A DNA stretch of 64,000 nucleotides, from assembly GCF_963662255.1 (NCBI RefSeq), contig NC_085047.1:47895006-47959005 (forward strand), in the 5' to 3' direction. A model generated the notes under the pieces. It did not search any database. It was not told where the DNA came from and saw only the letters and a list, made by a program, of their open reading frames with translations. Below, one piece after another: positions 37,501 through 52,400 of this stretch; positions within the stretch are counted from its first letter, which is position 1, and each line of letters begins with the position of its first letter. The position numbers and the translations under genes are program-made. This DNA comes from Cinclus cinclus. Lineage: Eukaryota > Chordata > Aves > Passeriformes > Cinclidae.

Positions 37501-40500
37501 GTGGAAATCACCTGGGAGATCAGAATCAAAATCCACAATTGTCTTGCAGCCTTCTCCAGAGTCTGGAGCTAGGTAGAAAATAACTTTAGCATTAGTAAAA
37601 TAAATGTAGATAGTTATTTACTGCTTCACTGGCCATTTACATATTATTTTCTGATCCAAAATAAATTAATAGAGCTGAAGGAAATGTGCCACTACAGCAT
37701 CTTCCTGCAGAATAGCTAATGGCATGGTTCTTCAGTATCCCATTATAAATCCAAGAGTTCATGTTATAAATGGAAATGGTGAGTGACATCAGTCCTTTCA
37801 TCTTTGCTTCACAGCATCTTTTAATCCTAACAAAAAACCTGCTTTCTATTTTGTCATATTTCTTATAAAATCAATAAAGACAGGAGTCAGAATTCATCTA
37901 AATGCTGGGCACAAAGCCAGCTTTTCACAAATAATAAGCAACAGAAATAAATAATCATTGAATTTAGCACTTGTGAGAAGTATCAGACTTAGCTGTGCCA
38001 CAAAATCAAATTCTTTGCCTTAGAAAGCAAAGATAACACAAGTAGTGGCAGCTCAAATACACCCCTGCTACCTCAGAGTGGCAGCCAGGCTTGGAAAGGC
38101 CCCTTCTAAGTTCAGTGACACTGAGAGGATATGCTGATATGGTCACTGGCCTGTCACTGATGAGTGGACATCTTTCTGCAGTGACCCACTGCTCACATTT
38201 CCACCTCACCTGCTGAAATGCTACCGGCCAATGCACACTGCAAGCTTACACCCCAGGGACATGACACTCATCTTGTGTCATCTCCAGCAAACATTCCAAG
38301 AAACCTATGCAAAATCCAGCAGCAATTGGAAAAAGATTAAAGGGAAGGATTGAAAGGCATTCAGTTGTCTTTTTCTTTGCCCTGGAGCCAGGTAAAGGTA
38401 TGAAAAGGGCTGTTGCTCAGACTGCTGTGGCTTGAGCCAGTCCCACAGCACTGAGTTATTTTAATTATCCAGTTCTTTGTGGATTGTTTTAGATTTTACA
38501 GTCTTATTGCTCCCACTGATTTAGGAAATTCTGAGGAAAGGGTGAAAGCATTCTCTGTAATACAGTCTGTCTGATTCTAAGCCCCTGGAGCCACAAATTT
38601 TGGGGAGCACCTGCAATATCTCAGGCAGAGCAAGCTGTCTTAGAAGTGAACTGGGGAGCTACCAGAGGGGACTGAGAACCCCAGCTGAGTAAACCAGGCA
38701 GCAAACATTCATATGAGGAACAGACCTTCCAGGGCCAGGATAGATACAAACCACACATCTCCTCTTCCTAACAGCCAAGAGCCAAAAATACTTGCACTCC
38801 TCACATCTACTGGCAAATCATGATCCAACTTAATGTTGACACCTAATGATAATGTACCATAGCTATTTCTGACACTCTGAAACCACGTTGGTGCTCAGAC
38901 ACTGCTTCTGTCTGGAGCTGCTGCATCTGTTAGATGTGAAAATATATGAGGAAACATAAATATACCTTCTTCTTTTTCTCCTTAAAATAGATTTTATTAT
39001 ATCAAGTCCTACAGGGATTGTAGAAAGCTAGCATACGGAGAACTGGCTTTCTTACTCTGAATAGAAGATGATTTAAATTAAGTAATCAGTTAAAGACATA
39101 GTAGCTCAGATATTAAAAGCAACAAAGATCTTCTTGCCTCTGCTCAGGAAGGATGATATTCTAAATGTCTAATTCCAAGTTGAGTGAAGTTACCTGATTA
39201 TACACAGTGCAGCAGCAAACTTCTGGGCAAATCATTGCAGCTGCCTGCAAGGTATGTTGTGGAATGAGAACAAACTGTTATTTCTGACATCCATAGGTCA
39301 GACAACTTTTCATCTGGTCTTGATTACAGAGGAGCAGATTCCCCCCTTTCATACTTAGCATTAGGTAATAGACAATAATGAAAGCTTTGCATCCCTGTGC
39401 CCTAGCCCTCCTCAGAACAAGCTGTGCAGGATGAGAGATTAGCATCCTTCGAAAAGCTTGCCATTTTGTAGCAGGCATGGATAGCAATATGGTTGGAGTT
39501 TTGTTTCAGGAGATACTATATTACACATGCAGAAATATTTCAAATCCAGACAGCTCTGCAGTTCAGGTCTTCTGAACTGCCTCTGAGACTGCAGTGTGAC
39601 ACGGACTACATAATTACTATAATTACAAGAGAAAACAAAATATAAAATTTGTATCTTACTATTGCTGAGCCTCACCAATGCAGTTTGTCTTTTCACGTTT
39701 CTCAAGTGAGTGGAAAAAAATAATTATTGCCTAAGAAAGTCAGAACACACCAGTATTAGCTCCCTGCTAAATCTGTGAAGGTGGGAGCATGGGTGTGGGT
39801 GGTCACTGAACATCCTGGAGCCTGCTGATTGTGTCTTCAAGCTGCAGCCCATTAACCATGGCACCTGGCTCAGGGGCAGATCCCAAAGTGTGGCAGAGCT
39901 CAGCAGCTTCTCTGCAGCTTGCTGCCTCTTACCCAAGAGGGAGCAGGTTGCTGGATCACAGATCATCTCCATCGGGCATACAGGACCAGAGGATAGGAGA
40001 GGCTGCAGTGGAGCTACAAATGCATGTATTCAGCAGTGAGAAAGCAGAGACAATTACATGAGCCTCACAGTTAGCATGTTATATTCAGCAAATCCTCTGA
40101 TGTGGATTATAGTCCTGTAAGTCCACAATAAGAGGCACAATAGAAAAACTGTGATGGTAAAATGTGTTATGCTGATGAAAAACATACCAAGAGATTGGGA
40201 CTGTAACTCCAGAGGATGTCTACTTGACCGAAAGTGGGATTATATATGTGTGGAAGGCATACACATCTCCCAGTACACCCAGCTTGCAAAGAGCAAAAGT
40301 GCTGTCTGGCCCTCTGTGAAAAACACAAATCCATGGCACAGAAGTTCAAGGAGAAAGAGTTAAATGTCATCATGTGAGGTTCTCTGATGCTATCTTTGCT
40401 GCTAAACTCTGGCTCTTGAGACCCTTCACTGAATCTTTAATTCTGAAATTACCTAACTTTTATTGAGACATCTCATGGTTATGGGATGCAGACTTCAAAT

Positions 40501-42769
40501 CTTACAGTGAACTGTCAAAGGCTTGGAGAGGAAAAAATATTAAATCCCTCATTGTCAAATCAACTATTCTAAAAATAACCAACATATTAAGTGCACATTT
40601 GTCCATAGGAGAAGTTGATTTTTTTCAAAGCAATGTATACATGTAGTGCATGCAGTTTCATTTTTCCAGGTTGACTTTATGCACTTACTAGTTCTTTTTT
40701 TTTTTTGAGACCCTGCAGTGTTTCCCTAGGCACTAGACAGTACAGAATGGGCAGCTGAGATCTTTCTTTGGGATTCTAGGAATCTAAATTATATGGAGTC
40801 TGCATGACACACATCTCTGTGAGATTTACCTCTGGGATATTTGAAGAACTCAGAGGATCAACTCTAAAGCAACCATGATGGTCTCCATGGCTAACCAGGG
40901 GTTACTGCAGCCCTAGTGAAACTCAGCTCTTCATCATCTGCAGAGATAGAAGATTGAACAGTGCTGCCCCTTCACACCTGTGGCATGGACTTTTAGTACC
41001 CTAAATCTTACCTGTCGACTACATTTATTTAGGATCGACCATCAGCTTCTTTCCTTGTGCCTTCAGAACCATTTTCTGATTTATTGAGTCATTGTGAGTC
41101 TGTATCAGGGGTTAAGTACTGAGCCCTGTGTTCCAAGTGTTTGTTTCACAGGGATTAATTTAAAATGCAGTGCACTGACAGGTGTTTTTAAATTCCCTCC
41201 TTGAGTAAGATTTAAATGGTAGTTTGGGAAAGTTGTGTACCTCCAGGCAGTTCAAAGCAATTGTTATTTTGTCTTGAAGCAAAACATCCTACCACCTTAA
41301 ATCATGTGTGCATTAAACAAGGAGCCATTTAATAATATCTCCAAGTAAACCAGATATCCCTGTATGAAGTATACCTGGCTGGAGATACAATAGTCATGAG
41401 GGGAAAAATTCCCCATGCTGCCAGCACTACAGCACCTAGATGTGGGGAGCAACATCTAAAACTAGAGACACCTCCTTGTCTTTTTCTCACAGAAGGCAGG
41501 CTGTTACCAAAACACAGTGGATGGAAAATATCTGATACCACATATCTGACGGAGCTACAGGTGCTAAACAGGTGCATAATGTAGTAGCTTATGGAGACAT
41601 CAAGAAAGAGAAATGGACGCAGCTGAAGGTGCCAACCCACGGCCAAGAAGTGCGCAGGGAGAGGGCTCACTGGGGGACATTGGAAGCTGGGGTTATGCCC
41701 TCCAGACATGCTCACAGCCTGCTGGGAGCATCTGTCTTCAGACAGGAGGGACAGCTGCCAAAGATCCCAAAGCAAAAATGTCTGAACAGCCAGGGAGTTC
41801 TGTACATCCTTCATTGACCAGTGGGTCCCTTTCTACCTCTCCTCTCTCCTCACACCACCATAGCCTCTCTCTCATTACATCTCCTAGAGCTGTTCTTTCC
41901 TCTGTACTGGACCCCTCCATGTTATTCCTGCTTCACTTACCTCTCTAGCTGTTCCATTTCCCCTAATTAAGGCAATATGGGTGTTTTTTTGCTTCAAATT
42001 CATTATGATCTGCACCCTTTAGTACTACCTCTCTTGCTCATGACATGAGCTTCATTTCAGGTCGCATCTGTTATTCCCTGTCACTATGGAGAAAAAGACA
42101 TTTCTAGGAGGAAAATATTTTTATGATATCCAGACAGACATCTAGCAGACATGTAGATGCCTTTGTTTTTCTAAACCCATGAGGCTGAGCAGGGCTGTCT
42201 GCCATTCTCAGTTTGTATGCCTAGAGCAGAACCCTTCAAGTTTACTGTTTCATCAGTCTCATGTCTAACATGCTCAGTAACACACTTCTGTTACACAGCA
42301 CTGTGTGAAAACATTAACTAGACTTCCTTTTTTTCAAAGCACTTTTGCAAACACTTCAACCCACTAGTCCTTATGGTAGTTAGCTACTTCTCTCCCTAAC
42401 AGGGCCATTGCACAACGATAAAGTGATGAAAAGATTCATGAAGCCACAGAGAAAGAGCATAAGGAAGAAGTCTGACTGCACATCTTAATGACTCTACAGC
42501 TTCCAAATCTCTGCTCCCAGTACCACTGATACATTTTTGCTTGATGATTTTTTCCATGCAAACTTTGTAATGGAAAAGAATCCCAGAGCCAGGTTCCCCA
42601 CTGTTTCTTCCTTTTCTCAGGGTTTCTGAAGTCTTCAGTCTTTTCTACACAGTGCCAGAACAGAAGTTCTTCAACTTTCTATTTTGTGTGGTACAGCTAT
42701 GATGTCTTCAACTACCTGTGGGGGACTGCAGAGAAGGCAGAGATTATTTGAGATTATTCTCAAATGTGC
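34516..42769. other. Non-coding stretch, no gene seen
   Basis: I see no convincing exon. The longest frames (183 codons at 36,343 plus; 161 codons at 41,329 minus) have no domain signature and overlap competing frames on the other strand. Poly-T lies near 40,697-40,707. AT-rich segments such as 35,700-36,000 could be conserved non-coding DNA, but this cannot be judged from one sequence. Confidence 0.55.
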
Positions 42770-43020
42770 ACAGAAGAAGCAAAATAAATGGATACAATGT
42801 GTAACATAAGCAATTCTGACTCCATATGGAGAAAAATGTTTTGTATGAAGATTTGGGTTGCACAGAAGTGTCAGAACCTCCATATTTGAAGGCTTTCAAA
42901 AGCTGATAGGACTAGGCACTGAGTAACCTGCTTTCAGGGAGGTGCTTCAAGCAGGAGTCTGGGTTATGGACCTCCAGATGTCCCAGAGGTCACTTCCAGC
43001 TTTCCTTATTCGTTAGAAAT
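42770..43020 (+). mobile_element. CR1 LINE 3' tail
   Basis: This region matches, from memory, the 3' end of plus-oriented CR1. The signature order is a CAGAACCTCCATATTTGA-like block, then TTTCAAAAGCTGA, ACTGAGTAACCTGCTTTC, CTTCAAGCAGGAG and finally CCAGAGGTCACTTCCAGC near 42,985-43,003. In intact copies an ATTCTATG-type octamer array follows; here only the degenerate TTATTCGTTAG remains. The element is strongly 5'-truncated, as is usual for bird CR1, and old. The left boundary is uncertain. Confidence 0.75.
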
Positions 43021-46000
43021 ACTCCTGTTTGTACTCCTGTTCTCGTTCAGGAGGAAAGCTTCCCAGAAGACTCTCAATGAGAAGTTTCAGAGGCTGTGGG
43101 AGTATCCATGTTATGCAGACAGCATAGGACAGATGCCTTCACATTAAGTGCTCAGAAGCCACACCAGGTACCAGGAACTGTTTAGTTGTGGGACTGTAAC
43201 ACAGGCTAATTTTCATTGCTTCTTTTTAAATACTGCAGCTAAGCTGGCTTCTTTTTTTCCCTTCTGGCAGAAAGTACAAACTACACCAGTACAGAGTGGT
43301 TTACAGTGTGAAGTCAACTCCTTTAAAATGACCATGTATTACTGGTAAAAGGCTTAGAGGTAAATGTAGAATTTGTAGGCCAGTCAATCTAAGCTCTCCT
43401 GCTTTTTTGAAAGGTGCTGTATTTATGACAAGACTGAAACTAGCTGTTTCTTGCCTCAGAGACACCAGTTTTTGTAGATTTTGAATTAGCTGAAAAATAT
43501 CTGTGATCATTGCTAGAAGCTCATTTCATTCCACCTCCCCTGCTGAGCTTGCCACCCCTGGCCTCAAGCAAGGCTACCTGAGAACCACAGGAGCTCACTA
43601 GAAGATGCTATTAGAGAGATTTCTCTATGAGTATATCACTGTCATGTGTAAAGCAGCCAGTTAGGACTATTCTACAGCTCTAACAGTGCTTGCATTTCTT
43701 TACTGCCAATTATCAGAGTAAAAATTAGAGAGGGGAGCAATGACAAATTAGTCTACATAGGGTTCTTTCTGGTTTTCATTGTTTAAGTGTATTTTCTTAA
43801 AATAACAAGTGCAGTCAGATTTCTGAGGATAAACCATGCTGGCTTTGTTTATTTAAATTGATTAGAAAAGACATATTGCCATTACCTACAATGGAAAGTA
43901 AAACTAAACAGCCTTGGAAATCCCACCTATAGCAAAAATAGACACAGCACATTTGTTAATTTATGACTGAATTCAACACAGAGGGGCAAGGCTGGGCCAG
44001 AGCAGAACTGAGAGGAGAGTTTCTGTGCATAGTTGCTGGGCAGATATGTCAAGAAATGCATTTGCACTAATTAGATTTACTCAATTATATTTTTATATTT
44101 AGGCAGGTTTTTATGTCAGAAAATTATGTATGTATCTTAAATTGGATATTATTTTCAGTAGGACTCTCACATTGTCTAGGTATTAGTTATCAGACAGAAG
44201 TCTTCATGTCATTTGTGTGATATTTACTGTGAGATTTTCCTCAGCTGAGAGAAGTGTGTTGCATCCTGGAACAGTACAGGGAAGTACAGCAGTAAACAAT
44301 GAAATGTTTATAAATAATCTAGATGGACTAATTTGATGATGGTATTAATTTGATGAAGGTTGGACAACTGCAGGCAGACAAAAAAAGCAATTTTTCTTAC
44401 ACTTGTAGCCTATGACAGGAGGTTTGAATCTATTACTGATTATCAGACTCATAATTAATTTTTTATTAGTTTCATTAATTAGTGCTGAATTCATCCAATA
44501 TACTACTGAAATGAGACCATTCACAAGTCTGGAAGCAAAACAGTTTGGTATTTTTTAACTAGCAATTGAGAGGTAAATTTCATTGTATATATTACAGATA
44601 CTTCACTAATTCCATGAACAAACTTGCAGAATTGAATCACCTCCACAGGGAAGCTATCACCATTGCATCAGATATAGTTCATAATTACCTTCTTTTGTGA
44701 AGCAACCTGCTACAAAAGTCCCTCCTGCAAAGATTTTGTGAAAAGTTATGTAAAAAATGCAATTATGTAGGCCCTCTCCCTTCACCAGGAGCTTCACCCT
44801 ATTCATTTTAGAATATGAATCCTGCTAAGAGTTTCAGTAAGGCCTGCAATTGTCTCTCTGCTTGATGTACTTGTGTGCTCCCCACTGGATCTGTATCCGA
44901 ATTTTGTTTCGAGTACTTTTAAGGGTATTTTTTAAAGGGTATTTAAATTTTTTTTCCTTCAAATTAATATAAGGAGCTGCCAAAAATAATGTCTTCAGAA
45001 AGGTTTAGATGCAAGAGATAATCCTGTTTGAACTATTTCATGTCAAGGAAAAATTTCATTGTTTCTTACCTTCCAAATTGTATTCTTCAAAGAATTTCTA
45101 ACGATTTATCTATGGATTATTAAAGTGGGATCAATCCTGCACAGAAAACTGAATCATAAAAAGTATCTCTCAATCCCTATCCTTATCTTTGCTAAATGTG
45201 AAAGCTCTCCACAAATCAATTTAGCTTAAGAAATACTAAAATAACTATTTTCTACTTTTATAGATTCCCTGAAAACTGTTGGTGTTTGTTCTGAAAATAA
45301 TGCACTTCCATGTGTCAGAATGGCATTGGCATCCTTTCACACATAATAGGGTAAAAATAGGATCAGTAAATACATTGGTGCTGTAAATACATCAGTGATG
45401 TTTTGGTAAGAAGTCGGTCATAGGATATAAAATATTTACTTTCTATGCACTAAACACTGGTGTGCAGCCCCTTGTTGGTTCAGCCTAGAACATAAAGGGA
45501 TTCATGTTTTACATTGCACAATGAGAAGTTATAATAAAGACAATTAAAAATGGACAAAACCCTTTAGCCTGAGCTCACTCACAGTCAATCAGATATGTAA
45601 GATAACAAATGGGAAAGTGTTGAAGCTTTATGAGGAAATAATGATATTTACAAAATTGCAGCCTGTTTTGGGTTCTATCAGGGTGGCATTTGGCAGTGTA
45701 ACTGAGATCACTCAGTACTTTGTCATTATATTGGCAAAACCTATTTACAGAATAAAATGGTTATCACAAGCAATTATCACCTTCTTAAACCCTAGAAAGG
45801 AGGGTTCCAGCCACAATTTGAAGATCTTTCCATATAATTAAAGACTTATGCATATTCTTTCAGTGCAGGCTGTAATTAATAACCCAAATTAAGCAGCGTT
45901 TAGATATGTATTACATGCAAGTGAGCTAACTGATAATCCAATTACTTAAGCAGTGGTTTTCCTTTGTGGTTTACAGATCCCTAAGGATCAAGGATCTACT

Positions 46001-46230
46001 TCTAAGGAATTTGGAAAGGACAGATGTGGGACCATCTCATATTACACCAAACCAATACAATTCCAAAGCAATTACTGCAGTGAGCTTCCTGACTGTCCCC
46101 TCTGTGTGCTCTGCTGCGTTTCAGGTGCCAAAAGCAGACAAGCAACTGAGGAGCTGTAGGGCAGGTCAGTTCAGCTCCCTTTCCCACCTGGAAAGAAAAT
46201 TAGCTTTCCAATGGAAACAACTCCTATATA
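43021..46230. other. Non-coding stretch, no gene seen
   Basis: AT-rich sequence with short frames only. Small direct repeats occur near 44,326-44,360 (TAATTTGATGA twice) and 44,922-44,945 (AAGGGTATTT twice). There is no recognisable gene, RNA or mobile element. Confidence 0.6.
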
Positions 46231-46405
46231 TGATTAAAAAAAAAAAATAAACAAAAAACCAACCAAACAAAAAAAAAAAACAACACCAGCCAAAAAAAAA
46301 TAAAAACCAACCCACCAACCAACCAACCAACTAACCAACCAACCAACCAACCAACCAAAAAACCAACAACAGCAACAAAAAAACCCAAACAAAACATACA
46401 AAAAA
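46231..46405. repeat. A-rich / (CCAA)n low-complexity tract
   Basis: About 170 bases of A runs with CAAA and CCAA units, including about 12 CCAA-type units around 46,305-46,360. The complementary frame of Phe, Trp, Gly and Leu is an artefact. Its composition resembles the tract at 60.5 kb and the complement of the tract at 34.3 kb. Confidence 0.9.
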
Positions 46406-49400
46406 CCCCCCTTCACACACTAGGAAATAGAGCTAGAGAAAAAGAAAAGTGGGATTTGGGTAGACTCTTAAGAAAAAGTCTGCACTTACTACAGGTTAGA
46501 TGTAATTAAGGTGAAATTGTACCCATGGCTACTCTTAACAAGCATGTATGCTCCCTAAAGAAGACTTTCTTCTGCTCTGTGGAACATTTTGAGAATCCCC
46601 AAGACAAAATAGCTATAAAGCATTTTATACCAAGCATTCTCCTGTCTCAGGAGGTCTGTAATAATTTAAAAAATAAAAAAATAGGAGAACTAGAATAACT
46701 AGTGTGTTATTACTATAGTAATTTAACTACAAAAATACTTTGCAAAAATGTAAAATGTGTCTTTTACTGCCACAAAAATATGTTTTGTCTTATCATCTCC
46801 TTGGAGGTATACAACTGCTTTGCAAGATCAGATGCTCAGTTCTGAGCAACACTATCCTCCAAAGTAATCTAGCACTGCAGAAACTGAAAGCACATCAGAG
46901 TCTCATCAGACTGCAAGACCAACCAAATATCTTATATATTTTAAATACCTTATCCCACGTCAACAAACAGCACATATCACAGCAAAGAGCATACAATGGT
47001 ATCAAAGCCTGAATACAACCTTTCCACCCTTCACAAAATTTATTGTAAGCAGCCAAAGAGGAAATATAGACCAAAAGACAAATACATCAGTTCTAAGGCT
47101 TTGCAAAGCCTTAGTTTAAGTATTAGAAATCTGTGTCCAGTGGCACACTGGATAAAATGTTAAATTGTTATTTCATAATGATCCTTGTGAAAGCCCACTT
47201 GTCCTAACACAGCAAATTATGAAAACTTGAAATGGCAGTCTTAAACATCAATAGAATCTCAAACAATAATGGGAGTTTCAAACATCTGTTTAAGATGCAA
47301 ACTCTTAAATCTCGGACATTTGTTCACATGCTTTGGAGAGATGGGTGGAAATGTTCACCCACCTACATACAGAATTTTTGGAAATTATCCCTTTGGATAG
47401 GGTGTAGTTTCTCATTCAATAAGAGCTTTTCATTTCCAGAAAATTTCAGACTCTTGGGCCTCCTTTTGTACCCATAGGAAAACAACAGTAATTTGGGTGG
47501 AAACTAAAAATCATTTGCTGCTCAAGTGACCTCCGGGTTAGAATGAGTTGTGGGGGTTTGAGCTGCACCCTGTTCTTCATATAATCAAAGAAGTTTGTAA
47601 TGGAATTGGTCATCCTTTGCTTTGATTCCTCCTTATAAGGCTGAATTTGGGTCACTTTAATGATATATAACAGAAAGCTTCTGAATGACTGAATAAGAGA
47701 TGTGTTTGTTAATAACCTTGCCACAGATTCAAATCTGCATAGGGAGAAAGGATCAAACATGGGAAAGTCAGAGTTACAGTGCAAATGCACAGATGAGAAG
47801 GCCAGTGTCCCTCTCTTTTCCTCCCACACATGACAAATCTCTCACTTTGTTCTCCAGACACTCACTGACCCCTCCACTTCTTGCTCTTTAACATGTTCCC
47901 ATTAGGGCTATCCCCTCATCTTTGAAGTTTTCATTTATTCTTTCTTTTCAAACTATATTCTTCTTACACAATGTGGTAGTGTCATATCTCCTGGAAGTCC
48001 TGGAATTTATGCACTTGAACACACATGGGGATTTAACTGTCATTTACAGGAATAATTTTTTGTACCATAACTTATTCCAGCTTCCAGACTGCCTTTCATT
48101 GACATTGGAGCTGCTTAAAGACCCTTCTATCACAAAGTAAAAAGTCTTTTCTATGAATAATTACTAGCTCTTCTTCCTTGCTGTCCCTCCATCCATTTCT
48201 AAATGACATCTCTTGCAAACTCAGTTCCTGGACAAGACTGGTATATAGCATCATTAAGCATTAGGGGTATAAAATTACTTATATTAAAACAAAAGCTTAC
48301 ATTCTGAAAAGTGCCACAGACATGCTGATATGTGCTAAAACCACAAAATTTCTTGTGTGGATAAGACCTTGTATAGTCCTGGAACTGACACCTTGCTGCT
48401 GCCATTCCTTGAGGATCAAAGGTTTGCTACAACACCAGTTTGCTGGTTTGTAAAGTTTTACCAGTTTGCTATGAAGGGGCACCTGAAGCGTGTTCAGACT
48501 AAGTGCTTCTACTTGATTGTGATTATATCAATAAATACTCATTTACTCATGAACAGAAGGTTTATATAGGCAACAACTATATAACAATTTTTTTGCCTTT
48601 GGCTACGCTGTGAACTGTTATAATTCAGGTTGCAGCTCCTTTTTCCCCTTAGATGTCTTCCCTCTCCCTTCTCCCTTTCCCCGTGTGTATTTTGAGCTGA
48701 GGTTGGTGAGCATTTCAGTGACATTGTAATGTCATAATGATGTAAACCCTTGATATCCATGTTCTCTCCCATCCTTGTTGGGACATACCTAGATTTATGA
48801 TAGCCACATCTTTGCCTACAAAACCAAGCCAGCTGGGAATCATTTAAACAGCCCATGGCAATACTCCTGTCACTGCATTGCTGTGCAGAAGATGGCTTTT
48901 AAAGGCATGAAAGTCATTATGAAAAATTGGTTATTGCTGTAATCCTGGACTTTGGCAGAAGTGAAAGTCCTAACCAAAATGGCATTCCCCATCATTTCCC
49001 CTGGGAATTCTTTTAGTAGCAAAAGAGAAGCAGCTCAGTAATGCACAGCTTATACACCAAAGAGTCCAGTATACCTTCACCTTCTATAGGCATCTTTTAA
49101 TAGACACCATAGTTCCTATGCACCATAAACATCCAAGGACTACTGCTTTAGTGAATTCATGCCTTGAAACACAGTGCCAGGAAGTCTGATACAAAAGTAT
49201 GATATTGTTTACTTCCAGAAGTTATTTGCTAATGATGTTTTATCATGTACATTTAAAATAAATCACTTTAAAAATCTAATTTCTACAAAAAACACCAAAT
49301 ACTGAATTAGTTTGAGTTAATGGAGGAGAAAATATCACCATTTTTTTCCATGGATTCCAGCTTCACATCACCTCCATTATCTAAATTTTCTAGATTAGTC

Positions 49401-52400
49401 TGCATAGTCTTCTAGTAGGCAAATTCGTACAGTCCACAAGTACTGGAGTGAGATGAGCACTTCCTGGCTCCACAGTGAGAAAAGAGAAAAAATATAGTGG
49501 AGAATAGGATGGGAGAGATATTTTGCTGTTTCTACACATCTTAAAAACAGCAGCAGCTGTCTCAGGAAAATGGCACAAGGGAACCGGCCACAGAAAATCA
49601 AATAAATAAATAAAAACTAAAATCCAAACACACTGAGTGTGAATTGTCAGCTACACAAATTTGGCAAGCAATTTGGAACAAAAAAAAAGGTTGTTCCATT
49701 GTTTCCTAGAAACAATTACTGGCTTTGTGCACAGTTTGTGTGTGATCTTGAAGATCAGCAGGCTTTGGGACTGCAAGGATCATGCCCAAGACCAGACTAT
49801 GCATATGTTACCCAGAACCTTAAGCACAGAAAGAGCTATAAAATAATCAGATGTATTTGAGAATTCCACTCTTCTAAAGAGCTGCCCAGAAATTAATCTA
49901 GGAGATATTCAGATGAACTTATCCCAGAGTACCTCTTCAAAATCCTCAGAAGACAGGCAGATTCAAATGAAACATGATCAAGCAGAAACGCACCAAATTT
50001 GTGAATATGAAATATGAAAAATCAACAGTTATTTCCTTCCTTCTGGTGTGTCAGATTGAAAGATTTTGTCTGCTCCTCTTGGAAAGGAGCCTGCAAAATT
50101 CTCCAAAAAGAATGTTCTCAATAATAATACATATTTAATGAAACTGTGTAGTGGTTATATAACCAATGCTGATTTTATAAAGAATCTAATTTAGACTTCA
50201 TAAAGTACATAGTGCTTATGTTGGAAAAGCTTGAACATGTTTTACTAAGTCTGAAGCAATAGTCTTATTGGCAAGATATAAATGCTTCAGACAATTTGGT
50301 GCTAATATTTCAAGTCTCTACAGAAAAAAAAGAAAAGCAAATGCACCAAGAGTAATACTGAAGATAATTAATCTTGGATATAGTTCTGCTCCTTCAAATA
50401 GCTCTGAACAGCAGATTAATGCAATATTTTAATCACTCATCTTTGTACATTTGTTTCAGACAGTAAATCAGTCAATATAGATCACTAGTGGACTCATTTT
50501 TAAAAAGACAAACAGTACTGGATATGCAGCCAAAGTAAACTTTTACTGCATATAATTCCTGTTCTACAAAAGTGGGCTAAATTCTCATCAACCAAGGAGC
50601 TTACCAGGAGAAACATAATAAAAGGAAACACCACTACAGAGCCACAAATATTTCACAATACATTACATAGAAAAGTTATTTTTGGCTGTGAGCCAGCTCT
50701 CCAGAGAGGATATGTGGAGGTTGTTTCGTCACTACATCTTGGAAATGAATTTTTCTTGTTCCAGATGGCTGGCTGTCTTGCAGATCTGGTTTTTAAATGC
50801 TTACTACTCGGATGAATATCTGAGATAGAGCCAGAATTTAACATTTGTGGGGCTAGCTGTAAATAAAGTAAATAAGGGTTATACTGTGTGTAGTAAGATG
50901 TGTGGCCAAATGAGATATGGCTAAGTCTAGGGAAGACCTATGTGAACACAAAATCAGGTGCTGAGATCAGCCTAGCATAATTTATGCCAGCCAGTAAGTC
51001 TTCCATCTAAAAGTGTCTGGTTTGGATTTTCAGCACATAAACACTGTCAGTTTAAAGTGCCTTGATTTAGGGGGCCACTAAGAGGTACAAACCTAAATGA
51101 GGTCTCACAGTTTACCAATCCCAACTGAGTTAGAGATTCCAGTACGTGCCCACCTCACCTGGCAAAAACGTGATTCAGCATGGAGGCAACAAAGCAGGAC
51201 CTGACATGGATATGGACATGTGTAGCTTTTATCTGAGCTCAGGATAATACACAGAAAACAATCTGTCATGTTCAAACCCATGTTGTGGTGGCATTAGGGA
51301 AGTACCACAGCAGGTAGTGCTGCAGCCCATCATGTGCAGGCTGCAGAGAGGGCACTTCCTTTGACATTTAACAGCGAAGAAGTTATGCAGATTACATGTA
51401 CACAAGGTAAGTCACACTTACAGCGAGTTACAGCTCAGCAGAACAAGAACAGAAATGCTGCCGGCAGGTGGGGAAGCATAAGCAGACCCAGTGAAGTTCC
51501 CTTTCATTGAAGACATGCACCCACCATCAGGAAGTCAGCCTGCAAGTCAGGTCTCCTGGAGAGAGTTGTTGTAGAAGCTAACTCTCCCAAAGCCTCTCCC
51601 ACCATCCCAGGGGTAGGAAAATTTCTACTGTGGCTGAGTAGCCACCTCCAGTTCTACTAATGGCAATACATCTCAAGACTTTTATAAGCCCCAGCTTACC
51701 ATCTTGAAACACAGAGGACTAAGATGGCATGAGAAAAAGATCAGCATTGTTTAGATAATGAGAAAGACTGAGAGACTGAAAGACTTAACCATCTAGTGTA
51801 ATGGTTTTAGTAGAAGAAATACCAAGAAGTAGCAAAGAAGAGAGTAAAAGCAACCTGTGCATCTCCGAAATGAGTAACTATGAGAACCAACAATTTTGCT
51901 TTATGGGTTTTGCCCCTGGAATGCCAGGATACTGTCATCATCTTCCAGAAATGGAATAATTTCTGTGTTGTAAAGCTTTGTGCTATGTTTTATCCAAATG
52001 CAGACATTCACATGTAAATGCATGAGACACTAGATTGAACAGATATCTGTATGATGTCATGATTATGCAATTTTTCATTTTATTTAATGGTTAAATTTTT
52101 ATTGTTAAATAAAAGACTGTGAAAAATACTTTGGTTTTACCAAGAACAAGTAATAAAATACAAAATGCTAATTTCCTCACAGTTGTAATCCTACAGGTAT
52201 ATGTATAATTTTTACTAACTGTATGAATTTTCCATACTCAAAAGTGTCTCCCAAAAATATATTTAAAAACAGCTTCCAGGCAACACCTTAAAAATCATTA
52301 TTCGTTTGAACTACATATGCAGTTCTGTCTTCTAGTAACAGATCCTCCCTGTGAAGCAAAAATTATTTCAGGCTGTTATTTTGCTTCTGGGTTGCTCATA

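Noticed and set aside
41329..41814. Minus-strand 161-codon open frame
   Set aside because: Equally long frames lie on the opposite strand, and no domain or signal was seen.
46234..46416. Minus-strand frame with Gly-Trp-Leu-Val repeats
   Set aside because: It is a translation of the CCAA tract.
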